Assembly (NCBI GenBank): GCA_001874335.1
Contig: MPDE01000003.1
Span: forward strand, 186,001 to 250,000
DNA: 64,000 nt
Origin: Bacteroidetes bacterium MedPE-SWsnd-G2
GTDB taxonomy: Bacteria > Bacteroidota > Bacteroidia > Flavobacteriales > Flavobacteriaceae
Direction: 5' to 3'
In this document: positions 17,601-24,886 of the stretch, one piece after another
Numbering within the stretch: position 1 is the first letter of the stretch
Layout: each line of letters opens with the position of its first letter
Notes under the pieces: generated by a model
Databases searched by the model: none
Seen by the model: only the letters and a program-made list of their open reading frames with translations
Told to the model about the DNA's origin: nothing
Made by a program: the position numbers and the translations under genes

Positions 17601-17640
17601 CAATGATTTCGGCCTGAACGGTCGTGATTTTTTGTGTCAT
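14623..17640 (-). CDS. Three-domain fusion: APH-type kinase, M23-like domain, class III aminotransferase-fold phospho-lyase
   Basis: The 1005-residue protein has three parts. Residues 20-330 are an aminoglycoside-phosphotransferase-type kinase with HxDxxxxN (His198, Asp200, Asn205) and Asp222 of the IDFGD motif. Residues 425-545 are an M23/LytM-like domain that keeps HxxxD (His436, Asp440) and HLH (His526, His528). Residues 590-1000 are a class III PLP enzyme with FVNSGSEANELA, DEVQTGLGR and the PLP Lys845 in TIGKPLGNGHP. In animals the kinase HYKK and the phospho-lyase PHYKPL, of the same two end families, degrade 5-hydroxylysine; ethanolamine phosphate lyase is a close relative. The adjacent hydroxyproline operon favours hydroxylysine as substrate (inference). 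No signal peptide is present, so the M23 part would be cytoplasmic, which is odd. The gene is a single transcription unit convergent with that operon. Confidence 0.85.
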   Translation of the reverse strand: MTQKITTVQAEIIAKQLYNINGKANALVGEIDLNFKISGNNLKSYILKLSPVSNNKNNLELQNTILKHLNQTAAHLNTPKVYSSTTGNDLEILNLNETPYFVRLLSWTSGRLWHNVNPKLDDLRLNLGQYCGQLTQHLQGFKAEHSTYNFDWDLAQSLWTESQLPLFNEKEQSILTHFISKFKTMQPNYKALRKSIIHNDVNDNNIIVTENLKSPSVIGVIDFGDAIYSQCINDLAVLLAYGIMDVPNPMHAALPIIEGYNKHFKLLEEELKTLYTLVGMRLVISVTKSAQNKVKHPENTYLSLSEKPAWNLLEKWANLSEEEAYYNFRLACNFTAHPNEVSFNTWAKTTTFEISDLFPDIKSKAITPIDLSIGSPWLGHKTEFNNFDFFQYQLKFIQKSHPNTILSGGYLEARALYTSKNYEITANSGRENRSIHLGIDFWLEERTKITAPLEGKVLIASIDQDNKGYGGLIILEHHIKSWTFYSIYGHLSHDSIIAVNIGQTVDKNQCIGYLGNTEENGEWVPHLHFQLSLSLLNNTTNFPGVALPSEKAFWSSICPDPNILFKLNELTQTNTNNSKSLLKRRKQHLGPNLSLNYKSPLLILRGDNQYLINENGQRYLDTVNNVAHVGHENYNVVAVAKNQIGTLNTNTRYLHPNIVKAAERLKSKLPQPLDTIYFVNSGSEANELAIRMARTATTHKTILVSEMGYHGNTSTCIDISSYKFEGKGGYAKPESTEILPLPDTFKGRYNDPMFEAKYKSDIDEAVQNITSQGNKLAAVILEPIISCGGQIELPQGYLKYCYNKVRAAGGVCISDEVQTGLGRMGKTFWGFELHGVTPDIVTIGKPLGNGHPVAAVACTREIAEAFSNGMEYFNTFGGNPVSCAIANEVLSEIESKNLQGNALKVGEYLKASFSTISKSHPILADVRGQGLFLGLEFCNTDLLPLPQHTKYIVERMLDYGILMSVDGKDLNVLKIKPPLTFSMEDAKELLYYFERILNEDYMKNY

Positions 17641-17872
17641 TGATTTACAGATTCTTAAGTGTAAGATTTAAGACCCAAGTTATAAATTTTTCATTTAACG
17701 ATTCCGAAAAAAACAAGTAATAAGTACATGGGATTTAGGAGTGTAACGAGGATAAAACGGCTATTTGTCTATAAATTTTTGTGTTTATCGATATAAAGAG
17801 AGTTAGTGTTGTGTTTGTGTTATATTTATTTAATAATCAATCAATTAGGGCGAAAGCTAAAATAATCACGCT

Positions 17873-18151
17873 ATGAATTTGTACATCACTAATGCCAACA
17901 ATTACTTCAATTTAAAGGGGAGTTTTTCTAAGGATAACTTAGACGTTTTTTGGAATGAATTTCAATTTATTTTTGAAAGAAATGATCGCGTAACGATCAA
18001 TATAGAACGCTTAACTCATATTGATAAATCTGGGATCAACGCTTTGGTGAAATTGCATAATGAGTCACTCACTAAAGAAAAGAGTTTATCTATAATTGGT
18101 ATGGGAAACCCAAAAGTATATACGCGATTTAAAAATGAAGAGGCCGCCTAA
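17873..18151 (+). CDS. Stand-alone STAS-domain protein (anti-sigma antagonist-like)
   Basis: The 92-residue protein fits a lone STAS domain: a strand-rich start (MNLYITNANNYFNLKG), then VTINIERLTHIDKSGINALVKLH, shown here by its core THIDKSGINALVKL, and a final SIIGMGNPKV strand. The DKSG sequence holds the Ser (in DxSG) that is phosphorylated in SpoIIAA-type antagonists. No anti-sigma kinase or phosphatase is nearby, so its partner is unknown. The stop abuts that of the convergent NTF2-like gene. Confidence 0.72.
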   Translation: MNLYITNANNYFNLKGSFSKDNLDVFWNEFQFIFERNDRVTINIERLTHIDKSGINALVKLHNESLTKEKSLSIIGMGNPKVYTRFKNEEAA

Positions 18152-18592
18152 TTAGCAAGACATATCTGCAACTATTTTCCATTCTCCATTAATATATCTA
18201 AAGATTATTAAAAATATCCCATTGGCATTTCCAATAGTTCTAGTCAGGTGATATTCTCCCATTACATAGTAATTAGTGCCTTCAATTTTTGAAATATCGT
18301 TAATTACAAACTTTAAAGTACCACTTTCTGCAGAAGTAGGGTAGCCCTTTTTGTAGTTTGCTAAAGTGTTATTCCATCCTAAAGTAATCCCGTTACTACC
18401 GTAAAATTTTAAGTCTTCAGATTTCCAATAGCCAGCCATAAAACCTTCTAAGTCATGTTTGTTCCAGGCTTCTTGCTGGAGATTCATAACCTTTCTAATT
18501 CCTTTTTGAGCTTCTTCGACAGTAAATGATTTGTCTTGTGCAAACGTGAAGGAACAAATGCACAATGTAAGTGCTACTAAAAATTGTTTCAT
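18152..18592 (-). CDS. Exported NTF2-like (SnoaL/DUF4440-type) protein
   Basis: The 146-residue product has a signal peptide (MKQFLVALTLCICSFTFAQ) and a single cone-shaped NTF2-like domain with QQEAWNKHDLEGFMAGYW, a GNANGIFLIIFRYINGEWKI strand pair and a final VADMSC. Members of this group are often named DUF4440 or ketosteroid isomerase-like, but no catalytic residues are clear. It should be periplasmic or a surface protein. The C-terminal Cys is unusual. It stands alone, convergent with the STAS gene. Confidence 0.8.
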   Translation of the reverse strand: MKQFLVALTLCICSFTFAQDKSFTVEEAQKGIRKVMNLQQEAWNKHDLEGFMAGYWKSEDLKFYGSNGITLGWNNTLANYKKGYPTSAESGTLKFVINDISKIEGTNYYVMGEYHLTRTIGNANGIFLIIFRYINGEWKIVADMSC

Positions 18593-18632
18593 GACTTTAG
18601 ATATTTAACAACCTAAATGTATGAACTTAATT

Positions 18633-19733
18633 TTAAAGTGAATTTTTTTGATGTTTAAAAAATGAATCGGCTTGTAATTGCATGAGCTCACGAGATTTTT
18701 TTCGTTTATAGTTATAAAGCTCTTCTTCCTCGGCCAAATCGTCGTAAACCTTATTGTTGAGGTTATTGTCTGTTTTAAATAGTAATTTGCGTTGTAGCAC
18801 TTTTTGTTCAACCCATGTTTTTATCGCAGACTCTTCATCTTCTAATTTGAAATCATAAGCGCCTCTTGGGGATAAAAGTTTTGCTATTATTGGAGCAGTT
18901 TCTATAGCTAAGAAGAGTAAAAAAATGAAGAAGGAAGGTAGCCAAGGCAATTTTTCTAAGGCATTAACTCTTGCCATTAATCCGTCAAATCCATCTATTA
19001 TGGGTTGGGTTTCGTTTAATTCTGATTTTAAGTCGTTTTCAAGAGTGGCTATTTGAGATTCTAATGCAATAGTTTTTGCTTTGTTTTCTTGTTTCAGGGT
19101 GGATAGTTCAGCTAAAGCGGCATCATGTTTCTCTCTTTTTTCTTTATAAACAGGACCTTTGCCAAGCAACTTTGTACCAGCGGTCCCTTCGGCTTCAGAA
19201 ATATATGTTGCATATAGTTGATTTACCTCAATTTCTTTGGCTTCAGTTTGTGCAGTTAAGCTATCTATGCGAGAATTAAGAAGTGCAATATCGGGTTGAA
19301 ATCTATTTGAAATCTGAGACTTATTCTCTAAGGTCATTTCATTTTTTTCTTCTAAAAGAACTTGATTAATTTCCTTTTCAAAGATTTTTAATTCTAAGGG
19401 TTTAGATATTACAATGGCAATAATGACAGCTAAAATTAAGCGGGGGAGTGCTTGAAACAATTCGTCTAAAACATTGTTTCGCTTTTTAATGGTTGAAACT
19501 ATATAACGATCTAAATTAAAAATTAATAGTCCCCAAATAAATCCGAAGCCTATGGCAGTGTACACATTGTCAAATACTGTAAATAAGGCATATGAAGCTG
19601 CTATAAAAGCCATGACCGCAGTGAAAAACACTGTGGCTCCAATACCAGCATATTTGTTTTGTTCGCCTTGAGAGCAACCGTCTAAGAGCTCAGTATCTGC
19701 GCCGGAGCAGATGATAAAAAATTGTTTTAACAT
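18633..19733 (-). CDS. DUF4407 membrane protein with coiled coil
   Basis: The 366-residue protein starts with FFIICSGADTELLDGC and YAGIGATVFFTAVMAFIAASYAL (core TVFFTAVMAFIAA), the mark of DUF4407. Three membrane helices lie between about residues 30 and 115 and a fourth near 270-290. Between them is a long charged segment (residues 125-255) with heptad-like spacing that should form a coiled coil outside the membrane. LIFNLDRYIV is another conserved stretch. The function of the family is not known. It forms its own unit between the NTF2-like gene and the BlaR1-type operon. Confidence 0.85.
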   Translation of the reverse strand: MLKQFFIICSGADTELLDGCSQGEQNKYAGIGATVFFTAVMAFIAASYALFTVFDNVYTAIGFGFIWGLLIFNLDRYIVSTIKKRNNVLDELFQALPRLILAVIIAIVISKPLELKIFEKEINQVLLEEKNEMTLENKSQISNRFQPDIALLNSRIDSLTAQTEAKEIEVNQLYATYISEAEGTAGTKLLGKGPVYKEKREKHDAALAELSTLKQENKAKTIALESQIATLENDLKSELNETQPIIDGFDGLMARVNALEKLPWLPSFFIFLLFLAIETAPIIAKLLSPRGAYDFKLEDEESAIKTWVEQKVLQRKLLFKTDNNLNNKVYDDLAEEEELYNYKRKKSRELMQLQADSFFKHQKNSL

Positions 19734-19790
19734 AACGCGTTTGATTTGATTGATAGACTATTAGAACGCAATTATTGGTTGAATGTTACA

Positions 19791-19820
19791 AAAAAGCCCC
19801 ATTAATTGGGGCTTTATTTT
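19791..19820 (-). terminator. Rho-independent terminator of the BlaR1-type gene
   Basis: Read on the minus strand, AAAGCCCC and GGGGCTTT (19808-19815 with 19793-19800) form an 8-bp stem with a 7-nt loop and are followed by a T run. It lies directly behind the gene ending at 19821. Confidence 0.85.
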
Positions 19821-21248
19821 TTAATTATTCTTGACTTTAATCTCTTTTACCATGGGTTTGTCAGAAAGATGAACTTGCAATTCTTTCTTCGATTTAGATT
19901 TGTTGGTATATAGATTTAAGCTTTTGTTTTTAGATGCTCTTTGTAATGCTTCCTTAGCTGTAATTTGTTTGCCGTTGAAATAGAATACAGCGCCTTTGCT
20001 TTCCATTTCTTTAATCACTTGAATTGGATCTTTTGGAGGCTTAGGCGGTTTAGGTGTTTTTTGTTTCATGCTCTCTTTGTATGCCTTCACCTGTCCCTTT
20101 GTTGGGTTTTCTGGTAGTGGCGGCGGTGGCGGTGTTTTATCAGTTGTACCAGGTGCTTTCGGTACTGGTGGCGGTGGTGGCGGAAAGTTAGGAAGTGGTT
20201 GGGCATTTGCCTTTTGATCAGCTGACATTAGGTTGTAAAGGTGATGAATACGTTTCATTTCTTTCAAGTCAACTTTCATAGGTTCTTTTTGTCCATTATA
20301 GTACTTTGCCAATTTGTTGTACTCATTTAATTCTGCTTGAGTTGCTTTTTTCTGAGTTACGAGTTCTTCACCATTAGAATTTAACGGAATAATTTCTTTT
20401 GGCGCAAAGCCATAAAATAAGCCTCCGAGTATCGGGATGAGGACCAGTGTTTTTAGCCACTTTGTTTTAGGGGGTGTTTGTGTTTTCATGATTGTAATTC
20501 GTTTTTTGATTGATGAATAATTAAATGCACTTGCTAATTGACGTGTTGCGCTTGATTGTGAGAAGTCGATTAAAGTGTATTGATAATGAGATTTTGAAAT
20601 TCCTGATGACAGTACAGATTGATCTGCCAAAAATTCGTGATTTAGTTTTATCTGATGTTTTAAAACATAAACCAAGGGATTGAACCAAAGCATAATTTGA
20701 ATAATTTCAATCAAAAGAACATCTAAACTATGAAGTTGTTTAGCATGGGTTTGTTCATGAATTTTTACTGCTTCGGGTATGGTTTTGTTTATATATTGAT
20801 GCTTTTGGTAAAAAATGTAGTTAAAGAACGTATGCGGAATTATTATTTCATTTAATAACACATTAATGGCATACTGAGATTTGACTTTAGTATTGGTATT
20901 GATTTTACGATTTAAGGTTATAAGGTTTTTTAAAAATCTAATACTAAAAAGTAGACAGCCTAATAGGTAAACTCCAAGAAAAATGATTGGAAGATTGTCT
21001 AAAAACACATCCCATATACTGTTGTTGGACATAGTTTCAGCCGCCGATATCTCTTGTAATTGAATGGTTTGCCCAGAAGAGATTACATATTTTGGGAGTG
21101 TGATAAGCGGTGTAAATACAGAGAAGAATAGTGCGCCTAATAAATAGAATCTTTTAAAATGATGAATAGATTCTTTTTCAAGGAATAAGCGGTATATTAA
21201 AAGTAACATACCGAGTAACACACTAAATTTTATGATATAGATTATCAT
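19821..21248 (-). CDS. BlaR1/MecR1-type M56 membrane metalloprotease
   Basis: This 475-residue protein has N-terminal membrane helices (residues 3-20, 32-50, 85-105), the zinc protease motif HEQTH (His164, Glu165, His168) with a further Glu in NHEFLADQ (205), and a fourth helix at about 264-283. M56 proteins sense a signal and cleave their paired BlaI-type repressor. The outside region after residue 284 is not a penicillin-binding sensor domain; it is a charged and proline-rich segment (PPPPP and PPKPPKD runs, residues 340-415) with a small C-terminal domain. It therefore probably does not sense beta-lactams. It lies 3 bp behind the blaI-type gene. Confidence 0.88.
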   Translation of the reverse strand: MIIYIIKFSVLLGMLLLIYRLFLEKESIHHFKRFYLLGALFFSVFTPLITLPKYVISSGQTIQLQEISAAETMSNNSIWDVFLDNLPIIFLGVYLLGCLLFSIRFLKNLITLNRKINTNTKVKSQYAINVLLNEIIIPHTFFNYIFYQKHQYINKTIPEAVKIHEQTHAKQLHSLDVLLIEIIQIMLWFNPLVYVLKHQIKLNHEFLADQSVLSSGISKSHYQYTLIDFSQSSATRQLASAFNYSSIKKRITIMKTQTPPKTKWLKTLVLIPILGGLFYGFAPKEIIPLNSNGEELVTQKKATQAELNEYNKLAKYYNGQKEPMKVDLKEMKRIHHLYNLMSADQKANAQPLPNFPPPPPPVPKAPGTTDKTPPPPPLPENPTKGQVKAYKESMKQKTPKPPKPPKDPIQVIKEMESKGAVFYFNGKQITAKEALQRASKNKSLNLYTNKSKSKKELQVHLSDKPMVKEIKVKNN

Positions 21249-21251
21249 GCT

Positions 21252-21617
21252 TTACTTTTTTTGAATTTCTTGGTCTATTAAGGATTTTAAATCTTCCAGT
21301 TCGCTTTTTGTTAGTTTGGTTTCTTTGGTAAAGAAAGAAGCAAACTGTGAAGCACTATCGTTGAAAAAGTTTTTAATAATGCCATTTACATGGTTTGAAA
21401 AATAATTTTCTTTAGATATAAGCGGAAAATATTCTCGGGATTTTCCATAGGTTTTGTAATTAATATACCCCTTATCTGTCATTCGTTTTATCAATGTAGC
21501 AACTGTTGTATTTGCGGGTTTAGGTTCTGGATACGAATCCAATAAATCCTTCATAAAAGCATTTTCTAATTGCCACAAATATTGCATAAGTTGTTCTTCT
21601 GCCTTCGATAATTTCAT
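21252..21617 (-). CDS. BlaI/MecI/CopY-family repressor
   Basis: The 121-residue protein is a winged-helix repressor: MKLSKAEEQLMQYLWQLE, then PANTTVATLIKRMTDKGYI as recognition region and KTYGKSREYFPL as wing, then a dimerisation helix (YFSNHVNGIIKNFF). It should repress its own operon and be inactivated by the M56 protease coded next to it. The start at 21617 gives the normal N-terminus. A perfect palindrome of the BlaI type lies just upstream. Confidence 0.92.
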   Translation of the reverse strand: MKLSKAEEQLMQYLWQLENAFMKDLLDSYPEPKPANTTVATLIKRMTDKGYINYKTYGKSREYFPLISKENYFSNHVNGIIKNFFNDSASQFASFFTKETKLTKSELEDLKSLIDQEIQKK

Positions 21618-21623
21618 ATTCTA

Positions 21624-21631
21624 CAAAAATA
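21624..21631 (-). promoter_or_regulatory. Predicted -7 box of the blaI-type operon
   Basis: On the minus strand TATTTTTG matches TAnnTTTG. It ends only 7 bp before the ATG at 21617, so the transcript would have almost no leader. It lies next to the operator at 21640-21653. Confidence 0.5.
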
Positions 21632-21639
21632 GATTGTTC

Positions 21640-21653
21640 TCTACAAATGTAGA
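21640..21653. promoter_or_regulatory. BlaI-type operator palindrome
   Basis: TCTACAAATGTAGA is a perfect inverted repeat of TCTACA with a 2-bp centre and contains the known BlaI/MecI core TACANNTGTA. It lies 23-36 bp upstream of the repressor start and 9 bp upstream of its -7 box. A weaker copy, TCTACAAAAATAGA, at 21620-21633 overlaps the -7 box itself. Confidence 0.75.
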
Positions 21654-21704
21654 ATAAAAAATTATAACTTCAAAATTAGCAATGGTTTAGTTGAATATTT
21701 CACT

Positions 21705-21712
21705 TATATTTG
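21705..21712 (+). promoter_or_regulatory. Predicted -7 box for the M28 peptidase gene
   Basis: TATATTTG fits TAnnTTTG and lies 27 bp before the ATG at 21739. No TTG is found at the correct distance upstream. Confidence 0.45.
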
Positions 21713-21738
21713 GAAAGGTAAAATTCAATGTATCCTAA

Positions 21739-23094
21739 ATGAAATCAATACTTTCTTTCGTTTTTATTCTTACGATTTTTAGTGCTTCAAAAGCTCAAAC
21801 AAATCAAGATATTATCAATTTAGTGCATTCAGATTCTCTTCTATTGACGGTAAATCAGTTAACTGGAGAAGTGTCAAGTACTATTAATGGCTCGGATGAA
21901 ATAATTACTAATCGTGAATATCAAAATAATGATTTGGCTGCCGATTATATAATTGAACGTTTAGAAGGCTATAATAACCTAACAATAGAAGACCAAGCGT
22001 TTAATACCTCTGGTCGAAATGTAATTGCTACTCAGTTAGGGAAGACAAATCCTGATGATATTTATATTATTTGTGCTCACTACGATTCTGTTGCTGATTA
22101 TTGCGCTGATGACAACGCAACAGGTGTAGCCACGGTATTAGAAATTGCGAGAATTTTGTCTGAACAATGCTTAGATAATACTATTATTTATGCACTTTGG
22201 GATGAAGAAGAGATTGGACTTTTGGGCGCAAATTATTATGCGACTCAGGCTGCCTTAAATGGTGACAATATTTTGGGTGTGCTTAATATAGACATGATGG
22301 GTTACGATGGTGATGAGGATAATGTTTTTGATATTGATGTTCGTCCTATTGCAAATTCGGTTGATATGGCAACAGATTTAGAAAACTTACTAACTACCTA
22401 TACTTTTGATTTAACATCTACAGTTGTAAATCCGGGAACTACGGCCAGTGATCATTCGCGTTTTTGGAACCAAGGTTATACTGCTGTTTTAGTTGGAGAA
22501 TCTTGGGAAAATAATGATCAAACACCTTTTTACCATTCGTCATTAGACCGGACATCGACTTTAGATGTTTCGTATTTTCATGAACTTGCAAAATTTATAA
22601 TGGCTTATATGGTCACCAAAGGAAATCTGGTAGACGTTGATAACAGTGTAAGTGTATCGGCATCAGATATTAGCTCAAACGATACTTCAGGCACTTATCA
22701 ATGGTATAATTGTGAAACCAATTTGCCTTTGAGTGGAGAAACTAATCAAGTGTTTACCCCGGCAACAGATGGTGTTTATAAAGTGCAAGTCACTTCTGGA
22801 GATTGTATAGAGTTTAGTGAATGCGTGATTTTTAGTACGCTTGGTTTGGATGAATTTGATTCAGCCGAATTGCGCGTTTTCCCGAATCCGGTTATTGATG
22901 AAGTTGAAGTGTCTTTAACTTCTACAAATCAATTTGAAGTAAATCTTTATGATGTTTCAGGAAAACTTTTAAAACAATTAGAAGATCAATCGGATGCAGT
23001 TCAAATAAAAATGAAAGACTTACCAAGCGGTGTTTACTTTCTAAAAATAAATACACTTGATAAGTCTTCTACTATAAAGCTTATTAAAAACTAA
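21739..23094 (+). CDS. Secreted M28 family aminopeptidase with T9SS sorting domain
   Basis: The 451-residue protein has a signal peptide (MKSILSFVFILTIFSASKAQ), an M28 zinc peptidase domain (residues about 60-300) and a C-terminal sorting domain. Metal and catalytic motifs are ICAHYDSVADYCADDNATG, ALWDEEEIGLLGANYY, NIDMMGYDGD and TASDHSRFWNQG. After the peptidase comes a short Ig-like strand region (residues about 300-370), then LRVFPNPVIDEVEV, LPSGVYFLKI and KLIKN, the usual T9SS type A end. It probably works outside the cell, freeing N-terminal amino acids from peptides. Its stop touches that of the convergent M20 gene. Confidence 0.92.
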   Translation: MKSILSFVFILTIFSASKAQTNQDIINLVHSDSLLLTVNQLTGEVSSTINGSDEIITNREYQNNDLAADYIIERLEGYNNLTIEDQAFNTSGRNVIATQLGKTNPDDIYIICAHYDSVADYCADDNATGVATVLEIARILSEQCLDNTIIYALWDEEEIGLLGANYYATQAALNGDNILGVLNIDMMGYDGDEDNVFDIDVRPIANSVDMATDLENLLTTYTFDLTSTVVNPGTTASDHSRFWNQGYTAVLVGESWENNDQTPFYHSSLDRTSTLDVSYFHELAKFIMAYMVTKGNLVDVDNSVSVSASDISSNDTSGTYQWYNCETNLPLSGETNQVFTPATDGVYKVQVTSGDCIEFSECVIFSTLGLDEFDSAELRVFPNPVIDEVEVSLTSTNQFEVNLYDVSGKLLKQLEDQSDAVQIKMKDLPSGVYFLKINTLDKSSTIKLIKN

Positions 23095-24483
23095 TTATTT
23101 ACTTAGTGCTGTAAAGTGTTTGTAAAACAGAGGAATTGTTTCTATTCCTTTTAAATAATTCCAAACCCCAAAATGTTCGTTTGGAGAGTGAATAGCATCA
23201 CTGTCTAATCCAAAGCCCATTAAAATAGTTTTACTTTTAAGTTCTTCTTCAAATAGAGCTACAATTGGGATACTACCACCGCTTCTTTGTGGAATTGGAG
23301 TTTTACCAAAAGTGTCCTGATACGCCAATGAAGCCGCTTGATACCCAATGCTGTTAGTAGGTGTAACATAGCCTTGGCCTCCATGATGAGGCGTTACTTT
23401 TACAGTTACCGCAGAAGGTGCAATGGCTTCAAAATGAGATTTAAACAACTCGGTTATACGCTGCCAGTCTTGGTTTGGTACCAATCGCATGGAGATCTTA
23501 GCGTAAGCCTTACTTGCGATTACTGTTTTAGCGCCTTCACCTGTGTAGCCGCCCCAAATACCATTAACATCTAATGTTGGTCTAATTGAGTTTCTTTCGT
23601 TAGTAGAAAAATCTTTTTCGCCATAAACGTCGTTTATATCCAAAGCTTTTTTATAATCGTCTAAAGAGAAAGGAGCTTTAGCCATCTCAGCACGTTCTTC
23701 AGTGCTCAACTCTTCAACATTATCATAAAAACCAGGAATAGTAATGTGATTGTTTTCGTCATGTAGAGACGCAATCATTTTGGTCAAAATGTTTATTGGG
23801 TTAGCAACTGCTCCACCATATAATCCTGAGTGTAAATCTCTATTTGGTCCAGTTACTTCAACTTCAACGTAACTTAACCCTCTAAGTCCAGTAGTGATTG
23901 ATGGTGTGTCTTTTGAAATCATACCTGTATCAGATATTAAGATCACATCATTTTTAAGTTTCTCATGGTTTTCTTTTACAAACTTCCCAAGATTCACACT
24001 TCCAACTTCTTCTTCACCTTCTATCATGAATTTCACATTACAAGGTAACTCACCTTGGGTAGTCATATATTCTAAGGCTTTAACATGCATGTACATTTGG
24101 CCTTTGTCATCACAAGCACCACGGGCAAATATAGCCCCTTCAGGATGAAGCTCAGTAGGTTTGATTACGGGCTCAAAAGGAGGGGAATCCCATAAGTTTA
24201 TTGGGTCTGGTGGTTGCACATCATAATGACCGTAAACTAATACTGTTGGTAAATTTTTGTCTATTATTTTCTCACCATAGACTATAGGATAGCCTTCAGT
24301 TTCGCAAATTTCTACAGCATCGCAACCTGCTTCTAAAAGACGATCTCTTACAATGTCTGCAGTTAATAAAACATCATTTTTATAGGCCGAATCAGCACTT
24401 ATTGAAGGTACTTTTAGTAAGGCAATAAGCTCTTCTAAAAATTTTTCTTTATGCTGTTCTACATAAGAAGTAATTGAATTCAT
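23095..24483 (-). CDS. M20 family dipeptidase
   Basis: The 462-residue protein shows the di-zinc M20 motifs: VLVYGHYDVQPPDP (His and Asp), ARGACDDKGQM (bridging Asp), MIEGEEEVGS (general base and Zn Glu), ISDTGM (Asp) and HSPNEHF near the end (His). Length and the inserted dimerisation domain (residues about 200-370) fit the cytosolic nonspecific dipeptidase / carnosinase-like group. There is no signal peptide, so it would cut dipeptides in the cytoplasm. It is a single gene, convergent with the M28 peptidase gene and upstream-adjacent to tRNA-Leu in the opposite direction. Confidence 0.92.
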   Translation of the reverse strand: MNSITSYVEQHKEKFLEELIALLKVPSISADSAYKNDVLLTADIVRDRLLEAGCDAVEICETEGYPIVYGEKIIDKNLPTVLVYGHYDVQPPDPINLWDSPPFEPVIKPTELHPEGAIFARGACDDKGQMYMHVKALEYMTTQGELPCNVKFMIEGEEEVGSVNLGKFVKENHEKLKNDVILISDTGMISKDTPSITTGLRGLSYVEVEVTGPNRDLHSGLYGGAVANPINILTKMIASLHDENNHITIPGFYDNVEELSTEERAEMAKAPFSLDDYKKALDINDVYGEKDFSTNERNSIRPTLDVNGIWGGYTGEGAKTVIASKAYAKISMRLVPNQDWQRITELFKSHFEAIAPSAVTVKVTPHHGGQGYVTPTNSIGYQAASLAYQDTFGKTPIPQRSGGSIPIVALFEEELKSKTILMGFGLDSDAIHSPNEHFGVWNYLKGIETIPLFYKHFTALSK

Positions 24484-24564
24484 ATTGTTCTTTATTATTC
24501 ATTCAAAAATACGAAATACCAAAGAAAAATTACTTGATTAATATGGTATATTAAAAGTAATTTT

Positions 24565-24572
24565 TATATTTG
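24565..24572 (+). promoter_or_regulatory. Predicted -7 box of the tRNA-Leu gene
   Basis: TATATTTG fits TAnnTTTG and ends 11 bp before the first base of the tRNA, the spacing expected for a stable-RNA promoter. No TTG lies at the canonical upstream distance. Confidence 0.55.
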
Positions 24573-24583
24573 CACTCCTTATT

Positions 24584-24665
24584 GCGGGCGTGGTGGAATT
24601 GGTAGACACGCTAGACTTAGGATCTAGTGCCGCGAGGTGTGAGAGTTCGAGTCTCTCCGCCCGCA
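24584..24665 (+). tRNA. tRNA-Leu (anticodon UAG)
   Basis: The acceptor stem GCGGGCG (24584-24590) pairs with CGCCCGC (24658-24664), followed by the discriminator A. The D arm has GTG/CAC, the anticodon stem is CTAGA/TCTAG with loop CTTAGGA, so the anticodon is TAG, which reads CUN leucine codons. A long variable arm (class II, as in leucine tRNA) and a T arm with GTTCGAGTC follow. CCA is not encoded. Confidence 0.97.
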
Positions 24666-24672
24666 CAATAAG

Positions 24673-24704
24673 AAAAAAGCTTCTCTATTTAGAGAGGCTT
24701 TTTT
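24673..24704 (+). terminator. Terminator after tRNA-Leu
   Basis: A 14-bp stem with one G-T pair (24673-24686 with 24691-24704) and a 4-nt loop ends in a run of six T residues, 8 bp behind the tRNA. Confidence 0.85.
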
Positions 24705-24780
24705 GTTTTACGAATTAGTTATTAGGATTTGCCTTCTTTAAACTTATATGGATTGAATAAGGAAATGAGGATGTAAATGA

Positions 24781-24809
24781 AAAATCCATTGCTAAACAAT
24801 GGATTTTTA
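24781..24809. terminator. Bidirectional hairpin terminator
   Basis: AAAAATCCATTG (24781-24792) and CAATGGATTTTT (24798-24809) form a perfect 12-bp stem with a 5-nt loop and A/T tails on both sides. It can end the minus-strand gene at 24887 and any read-through from the tRNA side. A second inverted repeat, CTTTCAATA with TATTGAAAG, follows at 24831-24859. Confidence 0.65.
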
Positions 24810-24886
24810 TTAATTCTAAAATAGTCAAGCTTTCAATAGTTTTATTTTATTATTGAAAGAAATTCACGGTTTATTGCTTCCCTTTA

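Noticed and set aside
19821-21617. Beta-lactam resistance system
   Set aside because: The M56 protein has no penicillin-binding sensor domain and no beta-lactamase is near; only the regulatory logic is of the Bla type.
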